Shown here piece after piece: positions 1 through 5,232 of a DNA stretch of 5,566 nt (the first letter of the stretch is position 1; each line of letters begins with the position of its first letter). The position numbers and the translations under genes are program-made. Location of the stretch: the NCBI GenBank assembly GCA_018971455.1, contig JAGXAV010000177.1:1-5566 (forward strand), read 5' to 3'. The stretch comes from Rhodospirillales bacterium. GTDB lineage: Bacteria; Pseudomonadota; Alphaproteobacteria; Acetobacterales; Acetobacteraceae. Under the pieces are notes generated by a model that did not search any database, was not told the DNA's origin, and worked only from the letters and a program-made list of their open reading frames with translations.

Positions 1-1
1 C

Positions 2-1027
2 CTGTCCGCCCGCTTACGCGTCATCCGCCCGGACGTGCGCGGCCACGGCCTGACCACGCCGACCCCCGGCCCCTACGCCATCGAGGCGCTCGCCCGCGAC
101 GCCCTGGCCGTGCTCGACGCGCTGGGCATCGCGAGCGCGCATGTCGGCGGGCTGTCGATCGGCGGCCTGCTCGCCCAGTCCCTCGCCGCCCAGGCGCCGG
201 CGCGGGTGCGCTCGCTCATCCTGTGCGACACCGCCATGGCCCTGCCGCCGCCCGAGGGCTGGCACCAGCGCGCCGCCATCGTGCGGGCGCAGGGCATGGC
301 CGCCATCGCCGACGCCGTAATGGCGCGCTGGGTGACACCGGGCTTCATCGACGCGCCGCCCGCGCGCGGCCTGCGCGCCATGCTGTTGCGCACCGACCCG
401 GAGGGCTATGCCGGCGCAGCCGAGGCGATCGCCGCCGCCGATCTCACCGCGGCCACCTCGCGGCTCTGCCTGCCCACCTTGGTGCTGGTCGGCGACCAGG
501 ACCTCGCCACCCCGCTGGCCAGCGCCGAGGCCATGGCCGCGGCCATTCCCGGCGCCCGGCTGCACGTGCTCGCCAATGCGGCGCACCTGCCCACCGTCGA
601 ACAGCCGGACGCGGTCACCGCCGCGATGGCCGAGTTCCTCGCCCCGGAGGTGACCGACTTCTTCGCCGCCGGCATGGCGGTGCGCAAGCAGGTGCTCGGC
701 GAGGCCCATGTCGCCCGCGCGACCGCGGCGATCACCGATTTCGACCGGCCGTTCCAGGAATTCATCACCCGCACCGCCTGGGGCGGGGTGTGGACGCGCC
801 CCGGGCTCGACCGGCGCACCCGCAGCCTGCTCACCCTCGCCCTAATGGCCGCCCTCGGCCACCACGAGGAGTTCAAGCTGCATATCCGGGCCAGCCGCAA
901 CACCGGTGCGACCCCCGAGGACATCACCGAGCTGCTGATCCAGGTCGCCGCCTATGCCGGCATTCCCGCGGCCAACAGCGCCGTGCGCATCGCCAAGGAA
1001 ACCTTCAGGGAGATGGACGCGTCATGA
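2..1027 (+). CDS. pcaDC: Bifunctional 3-oxoadipate enol-lactonase / 4-carboxymuconolactone decarboxylase (PcaD-PcaC fusion), 5' truncated
   Basis: The gene is open from the first complete codon at nt 2, so its true start lies upstream. By comparison with PcaD, roughly 50-55 residues are missing; the GTG at 35 is internal. The N-terminal half is an alpha/beta hydrolase. It begins at the conserved RPDVRGHGL strand and has the nucleophile elbow GGLSIGG with Ser at 155-157, the acid Asp in GDQD at 500-502 and the catalytic His in NAAHLP at 584-586. From about 650 it continues in the same frame into a complete carboxymuconolactone decarboxylase domain (AGMAVRKQVLG, then WTRPGLDRRTRSLLTLAL, LHIRAS, AAYAGIPAANSA). 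The decarboxylase domain converts 4-carboxymuconolactone to 3-oxoadipate enol-lactone, which the lactonase domain hydrolyses to 3-oxoadipate. Both domains act in the cytoplasm. Actinobacterial fusions of this kind are called PcaL; rhizobia such as Agrobacterium have separate pcaD and pcaC. The stop overlaps the pcaH start by ATGA. Confidence 0.93.
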   Translation: MSARLRVIRPDVRGHGLTTPTPGPYAIEALARDALAVLDALGIASAHVGGLSIGGLLAQSLAAQAPARVRSLILCDTAMALPPPEGWHQRAAIVRAQGMAAIADAVMARWVTPGFIDAPPARGLRAMLLRTDPEGYAGAAEAIAAADLTAATSRLCLPTLVLVGDQDLATPLASAEAMAAAIPGARLHVLANAAHLPTVEQPDAVTAAMAEFLAPEVTDFFAAGMAVRKQVLGEAHVARATAAITDFDRPFQEFITRTAWGGVWTRPGLDRRTRSLLTLALMAALGHHEEFKLHIRASRNTGATPEDITELLIQVAAYAGIPAANSAVRIAKETFREMDAS

Positions 1028-1740
1028 CCGACCAACGGGGGAGTGAGATCATCGGCTTCCGCGCGCCCGCTCCGGGCAGCCAGCCGAGCAACGACACGCC
1101 GGCCTATGGCAGCACCCGCAAGCGCCATCCGTTGCACCGCCCACTCGCCTTCGCGCACACCGTCACCGAGACCACCGGCCCGCGCTTCTCGCCGGCGCAG
1201 TTCCCCGCCACCGCCGACATCTCGATGGTCAAGGGCCATGCCGCGATGGGCGAGCGCATCATCGTCAGCGGCCGCATCACCGACGAGGACGGGCGGCCGG
1301 TGCCGCACACCATGGTCGAGATCTGGCAGGCCAACGCCGCCGGGCGCTACCACCACCCGCGCGACCAGCACGACGCGCCGCTCGACCCGCATTTCACCGG
1401 CACCGGCCGCGTCTTCACCGATGCCGAGGGCTTCTACCGCTTCACCACCATCAAGCCGGGCGCCTATCCCTGGCGCAATCACCACAATGCCTGGCGGCCG
1501 AACCACATCCACTTCTCCTATTTCGGCCCGGGCTTCGCCACCCGCCTGATCACCCAGATGTATTTCCCCGGCGACCCGCTGCTTGCGCTCGATCCGGTGT
1601 TCCACGCCGTGCCCGATGCCGGCGCGCGCGAGCGGCTGATCGCTCGGTTCGATCTCGACACGACGCAACCCGAATGGGCCCTCGGCTACCGCTTCGACGT
1701 GGTGCTGCGCGGCCGCGACGCCACGCCGATGGAGGGCTGA
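1024..1740 (+). CDS. pcaH: Protocatechuate 3,4-dioxygenase beta subunit
   Basis: This is the iron-bearing subunit of the intradiol dioxygenase that uses O2 to cleave protocatechuate to 3-carboxy-cis,cis-muconate in the cytoplasm. It is 238 residues, close to the Pseudomonas putida PcaH length. The Fe(III) ligands are recognisable: Tyr109 (AAGRY), Tyr148 (GAYPW), His161 and His163 (PNHIHFS). They sit one residue beyond the putida ligands 108, 147, 160 and 162 as I recall them. Arg158 in WRPN matches the conserved active-site arginine. The beta-sandwich core follows VSGRITDEDGRPVP and VEIWQANAAG, and the C-terminal strand YRFDVVLRG is typical. I chose the ATG at 1024 because it overlaps the preceding stop (ATGA), has AGGGAG at 1007-1012 upstream, and gives the usual family N-terminus. 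The longer open frame upstream (from 223) lies inside the preceding gene. The holoenzyme is an (alpha-beta-Fe) oligomer with the pcaG product. Confidence 0.97.
   Translation: MTDQRGSEIIGFRAPAPGSQPSNDTPAYGSTRKRHPLHRPLAFAHTVTETTGPRFSPAQFPATADISMVKGHAAMGERIIVSGRITDEDGRPVPHTMVEIWQANAAGRYHHPRDQHDAPLDPHFTGTGRVFTDAEGFYRFTTIKPGAYPWRNHHNAWRPNHIHFSYFGPGFATRLITQMYFPGDPLLALDPVFHAVPDAGARERLIARFDLDTTQPEWALGYRFDVVLRGRDATPMEG
1731..1736 (+). promoter_or_regulatory. Ribosome binding site of pcaG, inside pcaH
   Basis: GGAGGG lies in the last codons of pcaH, 6 nt before the pcaG ATG. It decides the pcaG start against the upstream in-frame extension and suggests translational coupling. Confidence 0.75.
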
Positions 1741-1742
1741 AC

Positions 1743-2264
1743 ATGTCCATCGCAACCGCGGCGCAGACCATCGGCCCGTACTGGCACCTGCTCGACGACC
1801 CCGCACTTGCCGACCTCACGCGCTTCGGCGCCACCGGCGAGCGCATCGAGCTTGTCGGCACGGTGCGTGACGGCGACGGCGAGCTCGTCACCGATGGTTG
1901 CATCGAGCTGTGGCAGCCGAGCCCGGCGGCCGATGACGTCTTCCCCGGTTTCGGCCGCTGCGCCACCGACGCCCATGGCCGCTTCCGCTTCATCACACTC
2001 AAGCCCGGGCCGGTGCCCGGCCGCGGCAACACGTTGCAGGCGCCGCATCTGGCCATCAACATCCTCGCCCGCGGCATTCTCACCCGGCTCTACACGCGGG
2101 CCTATTTCGAGGGCGAACCGCTCAATGCCGCCGACCCGCTGCTCGGCCTGATCGAGGATCCGGCGCGGCGCGCCACCTTGATCGCCCGCCCGGTCGGCCT
2201 GGCGACATGGCAGATGGATATCCGCCTGCAGGGCAACGACGAAACCGTCTTCATCGAGGTGTGA
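1743..2264 (+). CDS. pcaG: Protocatechuate 3,4-dioxygenase alpha subunit
   Basis: This is the non-catalytic partner of PcaH, which helps form the active-site pocket and the oligomer. The 173-residue product begins with the family hallmark QTIGPYWHL and shares the intradiol fold with PcaH (VGTVRDGDGELV, CIELWQPSP, GRFRFITLKPGP, LYTRAYFEGEP, MDIRLQGNDETVF). The iron ligands are replaced as expected for an alpha subunit: the YPW tyrosine of PcaH corresponds to VPG, and the HIH pair to HLA in PHLAINILARG. It is somewhat shorter than the roughly 200 residues of Pseudomonas PcaG, with no sign of a break. The start at 1743 is set by GGAGGG at 1731-1736, inside the end of pcaH, and by the usual N-terminus; the frame is open further upstream (to 1674), but that part overlaps pcaH. 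The gap to pcaH is 2 nt, which fits the coupled, equimolar synthesis a heteromeric enzyme needs. Confidence 0.96.
   Translation: MSIATAAQTIGPYWHLLDDPALADLTRFGATGERIELVGTVRDGDGELVTDGCIELWQPSPAADDVFPGFGRCATDAHGRFRFITLKPGPVPGRGNTLQAPHLAINILARGILTRLYTRAYFEGEPLNAADPLLGLIEDPARRATLIARPVGLATWQMDIRLQGNDETVFIEV
2256..2261 (+). promoter_or_regulatory. Ribosome binding site of pcaB, inside pcaG
   Basis: GAGGTG overlaps the last pcaG codons and ends 5 nt before the pcaB ATG at 2267. It supports that start over the longer frame beginning at 2207. Confidence 0.7.
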
Positions 2265-2266
2265 GC

Positions 2267-3616
2267 ATGTCCGTCAACCCCGCCGACAGCACGGTGTTCG
2301 GCACGCTCTATGGCTCGGACGCGATGCGCGCGGTGTTCGACGAGCAGAACTGGTTCCAGTGCATGCTCGATGTCGAGGCCGCCCTCGCCCGCGTGCAGGC
2401 GCGGCTCGGCATCATTCCCGCCGACGCCGCCACGGCGATCACCACCGCCGCCCGGGTGGAGAATCTCGACCGGCCGGAGCTCGCGGCCAGCGTGCGCAAT
2501 GTCGGCTACCCGGTGGTCGGCGTCGTCAAGGGCCTGTCGCGCGCCGCGGGGGCGGCCGGGGCCTGGACGCATTGGGGTGCGACGACGCAGGACATCATGG
2601 ACAGCGCCACCGCGCTCCAGGTGCGCAGCGGTCTCGCCCTGATCCGCGCCGAGCTGCTCCATATCGTCCATGCCCTCGCCGCCCAGGCCGAGGCGCATGC
2701 CGAGACGGTGATGGCCGGGCGGACCCATCTGCAACACGCCCTGCCCGTCACCTTCGGATTGAAATGCGCCATCTGGCTGCAACCGCTGATCGCCCATCTG
2801 GAGCGGCTCGACCAGCTGCGCCCGCGCTGCGAGATGGTGCAGTTCGGCGGTGCCGCCGGCACGCTGGCCTCGCTCGGCGCGCAGGGCCTGGCAGTGGCCG
2901 AAGGGCTCGGCGCCGAGCTCGGGCTGGGCGTCGCCGCCGCCCCCTGGCATGTCTGCCGCGACGGCTTCGCCGAGGCGGTCGGCCTGCTCGGCCTGATCTG
3001 CGGCAGCCTGTCCAAGATCGCCACCGACGTCATCCTGATGGCGCAGAACGAGGTGGGCGAGCTCGCGGAACCCTATGTCGCCGGGCGCGGCCAGTCCTCC
3101 ACCATGCCGCAGAAGCGCAACCCGATCGCCAGCGAATACATCCTCGCCAGCAGCCGCGCCGCGCAGGCGCTGGTGCCGCTGATGCAGGGCGCGATGGCGC
3201 AGGACCACGAGCGCGCCACCGGCCCCTGGCAGGCCGAGATGCTCGCCCTGCCGCAGGCCTTCGTGCTGACCCACGGCGCGTTGCAGCATGCGCGGGTCAT
3301 CGCCGAGGGGCTGGTGATCGACGCGGCCCGCATGCGCGCCAACCTCGACGCCTCGGGCGGGCTGATCATGGCCGAGGCGGTGATGATGGGCCTGGCGCCG
3401 GCGCTCGGCCGCGAGGCGGCGCACCATGCCGTCAAGCATGCCTGCGACCGCGCGCTGGCCGGCCGCATTTCGCTGGCCGCGGCCCTGGCGGTCGATCCCG
3501 ACATCAGCGCCCGCATGGACCCCGCCGCCATCGCCCGGCTCACCGACCCGGCGGCCTATCTCGGCGCCACGCCCGCCTTCATCGGCCGCGTCCTGGCGCT
3601 CGTACCCGGGGCGTAA
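2267..3616 (+). CDS. pcaB: 3-carboxy-cis,cis-muconate cycloisomerase
   Basis: This cytoplasmic enzyme lactonises 3-carboxy-cis,cis-muconate to 4-carboxymuconolactone, the step after PcaHG. The 449-residue product is full length for bacterial PcaB, a member of the fumarase/aspartase/argininosuccinate lyase superfamily. Visible signatures are HWGATTQDIMDS (102-113), TH at 153-154 in GRTHLQHALP, and the superfamily signature GQSSTMPQKRNP (275-286), whose serine-containing loop carries the catalytic base in related enzymes. The N-terminal FGTLYGSDAMRAVFDEQNW is also typical of PcaB. I chose the ATG at 2267 because GAGGTG (2256-2261) is well spaced before it and it lies 2 nt after the pcaG stop; an open stretch back to 2207 overlaps pcaG and is not conserved. 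Argininosuccinate lyase or adenylosuccinate lyase can be set aside because of the length, the WGATTQDI motif and the neighbours. It is the last gene of the pca cluster, with TAA at 3614-3616. Confidence 0.96.
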   Translation: MSVNPADSTVFGTLYGSDAMRAVFDEQNWFQCMLDVEAALARVQARLGIIPADAATAITTAARVENLDRPELAASVRNVGYPVVGVVKGLSRAAGAAGAWTHWGATTQDIMDSATALQVRSGLALIRAELLHIVHALAAQAEAHAETVMAGRTHLQHALPVTFGLKCAIWLQPLIAHLERLDQLRPRCEMVQFGGAAGTLASLGAQGLAVAEGLGAELGLGVAAAPWHVCRDGFAEAVGLLGLICGSLSKIATDVILMAQNEVGELAEPYVAGRGQSSTMPQKRNPIASEYILASSRAAQALVPLMQGAMAQDHERATGPWQAEMLALPQAFVLTHGALQHARVIAEGLVIDAARMRANLDASGGLIMAEAVMMGLAPALGREAAHHAVKHACDRALAGRISLAAALAVDPDISARMDPAAIARLTDPAAYLGATPAFIGRVLALVPGA

Positions 3617-3679
3617 CAACCGCGCGCCGAGGGCCGCGACGGCGCCAAACAAATCGCGCGCAAGACGCGACGCTGCGTT

Positions 3680-3715
3680 GCGTACACCAGCGGCTTGTGC
3701 CTATGCTGGTAACGC
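3680..3715 (+). repeat. Imperfect inverted repeat overlapping the putative -10 box
   Basis: The arms are GCGT-AC-ACCAGC (3680-3691) and GCTGGT-A-ACGC (3705-3715), separated by 13 nt. The inner 6 bp are perfect and the outer 4 bp pair after a small asymmetric bulge. The repeat overlaps the promoter-like TATGCT at 3702-3707, which would fit a repressor operator, but it could also fold as an RNA hairpin. No regulator gene is in the window to match it to. Confidence 0.4.
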
Positions 3716-3721
3716 ATAACA

Positions 3722-3736
3722 GCGGGCAAAGCCCGC
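3722..3736 (+). repeat. Perfect short hairpin in the importer leader
   Basis: GCGGGC and GCCCGC flank an AAA triloop, a perfect 6-bp GC stem. It is followed by AATGTCC, with no T-tract, so it does not look like a standard intrinsic terminator. It may be a leader hairpin or an operator half. Confidence 0.4.
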
Positions 3737-3753
3737 AATGTCCGGAAAATTTC

Positions 3754-3770
3754 GGTCCGTCTTGAGGACC
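3754..3770 (+). repeat. Inverted repeat GGTCC-N7-GGACC upstream of the importer ribosome binding site
   Basis: GGTCC (3754-3758) and GGACC (3766-3770) pair around a 7-nt loop, 11 nt before the AAGGGGAGG ribosome binding site. An alternative pairing of CCG (3742-3744) with CGG (3753-3755) would compete for the same two G residues. Short arms mean chance is a real possibility. Confidence 0.3.
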
Positions 3771-3781
3771 ACGCAATACCT

Positions 3782-3790
3782 AAGGGGAGG
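3782..3790 (+). promoter_or_regulatory. Strong ribosome binding site of the substrate-binding protein
   Basis: AAGGGGAGG ends 9 nt before the ATG at 3800. It is the strongest-looking Shine-Dalgarno site in the importer region and fits the high expression usual for periplasmic binding proteins. Confidence 0.7.
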
Positions 3791-3799
3791 ATCGAACGC

Positions 3800-5137
3800 A
3801 TGCCGAAGCAAGGTATTTCGCGCCGCAAGGCGCTCAAGATGGGCGTGGCCGCCGCCGCGCTGCCGCTGGTGCATATCCGCACGGCCGGCGCCGCGGGCAA
3901 GGTGTCCGTCGGCTTCTGGGACCACTGGGTGCCCGCCGGCAACGGCGTGATGAAGAAGCAGGTCGAGGAATTCGCCAAGAAGAACATGGTCGAAGTCCAG
4001 GCCGACTTCATCACCTCGGTCGGCAACAAGAACCTGCTCACCATCGCCGCCGAGGCGCAGGCCAAGACCGGCCACGACATCCAGGCCTTCCCGACCTGGG
4101 AAGTGCACAACCACGCCGATCTGCTCGAGCCGATGGACGATGTGATGGGCCATCTGATCGGGCAGTACGGCCCGGTCAATCCGGTGTGCGACTATCTCGC
4201 CAAGATCAAGGGCAAGTGGCTCGCCGTGCCGTCGAGCTCGGGCACGCAGAATAAGGGCCCCTGCGGGCGCATCAGCATCCTCAAGGAAGCCGGCGTCGAT
4301 GTGGTGGCGATGTATCCCGACAAGCCGGGGCACACCGCGCTGTCGGACACCTGGACCTGGGACACCTTCCTCAAGGCGGCCGAGGCCTGCCACAAGGCCG
4401 GCAAGCCGTTCGGTCTCGGCCTCGGGCAGACCACCGATTCGGAAGACTGCATCGGCGGCATGTTCACCTCCTTCGGCGCCGAGCTGGTCGACGTGAACGG
4501 CAAGATCCAGGTGAAGTCCGACGCCGTGCGGGCCGTGCTCGAATACGGCCAGAAGCTGGTCAAGTTCCTGCCTGACGACTGCGTGAGCTACGATGACGCG
4601 TCCAACAACCGCGCGCTGATCTCGGGCAAGAGCGCGCTCATCTTCAACCCGCCCTCCGCCTGGGCGGTCGCCAAGCGCGATGCGCCGGACGTGGCCAAGG
4701 ATTGCTGGACCTTCAGCGCGCCGTCCGGCAAGGCCGGCCGGTTCATGCCCTACCTGCCGTATTTCTGGGGCACCTGGAACTTCAGCAAGAACAAATCGGC
4801 CGCGAAGGAACTGATCACCTACCTCTGCCAGCGCGAGCAGGTCGAGGCGCGGTGCACGGCGGTGGACGGCTATGACATGCCGCCCTTCCAGACCATGCTC
4901 GACTTCAAGGTGTGGGAAGAAGTCGGTCCGCCGAAGGGCACCGTCTACAACTACCCGACGCGCGCCTGGCACAACGTCACGCCGCACGTGGCGATGGCGC
5001 CGGCGCCGGCCGATATCGCGGTGCAGGCCTACAACCAGGGCCTCCACTCGACGATGTTCGCCAAACTGCGGAGCGGCCAGACTCCCGACCAGGTGATCGC
5101 CTGGGCGAACAACGAGCTGGAAGGCTTCATGCGCTGA
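3800..5137 (+). CDS. ABC transporter extracellular solute-binding protein, carbohydrate-type (family 1), Tat-exported
   Basis: This is a 445-residue predicted periplasmic ligand-binding protein of an ABC importer. The N-terminus has a twin-arginine signal: SRRKALKM with Arg8-Arg9, a short hydrophobic stretch (about 14-26) and an Ala-rich cleavage region near residues 29-33 (AGAAG). The mature part starts with VSVGFWDHW, followed by NKNLLTIAAEAQAKTGHDI, a fold-typical opening for family 1 binding proteins. Later parts fit too: WTWDTFLKAAEAC, LISGKSALIFNPPSAW and a C-terminal helix QTPDQVIAWANNELEGFM. The length is usual for the CUT1 type. The mature protein is rich in tryptophan and has eight cysteines (130, 155, 197, 217, 261, 302, 343, 352), an unusual number for such proteins. 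Tat export implies folding before secretion. The ligand cannot be predicted from what I see: sugar, polyol, or an aromatic conjugate given the pca genes upstream. A membrane permease follows, as expected. Confidence 0.88.
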   Translation: MPKQGISRRKALKMGVAAAALPLVHIRTAGAAGKVSVGFWDHWVPAGNGVMKKQVEEFAKKNMVEVQADFITSVGNKNLLTIAAEAQAKTGHDIQAFPTWEVHNHADLLEPMDDVMGHLIGQYGPVNPVCDYLAKIKGKWLAVPSSSGTQNKGPCGRISILKEAGVDVVAMYPDKPGHTALSDTWTWDTFLKAAEACHKAGKPFGLGLGQTTDSEDCIGGMFTSFGAELVDVNGKIQVKSDAVRAVLEYGQKLVKFLPDDCVSYDDASNNRALISGKSALIFNPPSAWAVAKRDAPDVAKDCWTFSAPSGKAGRFMPYLPYFWGTWNFSKNKSAAKELITYLCQREQVEARCTAVDGYDMPPFQTMLDFKVWEEVGPPKGTVYNYPTRAWHNVTPHVAMAPAPADIAVQAYNQGLHSTMFAKLRSGQTPDQVIAWANNELEGFMR

Positions 5138-5143
5138 GCCGAA

Positions 5144-5173
5144 CGGGAGGGAGGGGAGCCCCCTTCCCTCCCG
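5144..5173 (+). repeat. Strong intercistronic hairpin between binding protein and permease
   Basis: CGGGAGGGAGGGG (5144-5156) pairs with CCCCTTCCCTCCCG from 5160 to 5173, giving 13 bp with one G-U pair and the 4-nt loop AGCC. It begins 6 nt after the binding-protein stop. No T-tract follows, so a complete intrinsic terminator is unlikely. By analogy with malE-malF-type operons, such a structure can protect the upstream message from 3' decay or cause partial termination, so the binding protein is made in excess of the permeases. That function is inferred. Confidence 0.7.
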
Positions 5174-5220
5174 ACCGGACCATCCCCCGCCGATGAACGA
5201 GAGGGGGCAGTTGAGAATGC

Positions 5221-5227
5221 AGGGAGA
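5221..5227 (+). promoter_or_regulatory. Ribosome binding site of the permease
   Basis: AGGGAGA ends 5 nt before the ATG at 5233, supporting that start over the internal ATGs at 5248, 5254 and 5305. Confidence 0.65.
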
Positions 5228-5232
5228 ACAGA

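Larger units (their letters stand above)
3617..3799 (+). promoter_or_regulatory. Intergenic control region between pcaB and the ABC importer
   Basis: This 183-nt stretch has no credible gene and is locally richer in A+T than its surroundings. It is the only large gap between genes here, so it is the natural place for the importer promoter. A weak sigma70-like pair is TTGCGT (3678-3683) and TATGCT (3702-3707) with an 18-nt spacer. Three inverted repeats follow one another (listed separately). Past the pcaB stop there is only a weak 5-bp GCGCC/GGCGC pairing (3624-3628 with 3641-3645) and no T-tract, so I see no convincing intrinsic terminator and some readthrough from pcaB is possible. The promoter call is tentative. 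Confidence 0.45.

Noticed and set aside
646..676. Separate pcaC start at ATG 674 using GGAGGTGA
   Set aside because: The spacing is 20 nt, too long for an efficient start, and the decarboxylase domain already begins before that ATG. It is retained only as a possible relic.
223..1023. Upstream extension of the pcaH frame
   Set aside because: This part is Arg/Pro/His-rich, lies inside the lactonase-decarboxylase gene and has no family similarity; pcaH starts at 1024.
3617..3650. Intrinsic terminator after pcaB
   Set aside because: Only a 5-bp stem with a 12-nt loop can be formed and no T-tract follows.
2102..3652. Long minus-strand open frame (516 codons) opposite pcaB
   Set aside because: It lies opposite a full, motif-complete pcaB. 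Its His/Gly/Arg/Ala-rich translation resembles no family and is what a GC-rich coding strand gives in an opposing frame.
2359..3765. Plus-strand 468-codon frame inside pcaB
   Set aside because: It is an out-of-frame shadow, highly rich in Arg, Ala and Gly, with no motif.
3701..5047. Long minus-strand open frame (448 codons) opposite the binding protein
   Set aside because: It mirrors the binding-protein gene, is rich in Arg, Gly, His and Val without domain motifs, and reflects the third-position GC bias of the true gene.
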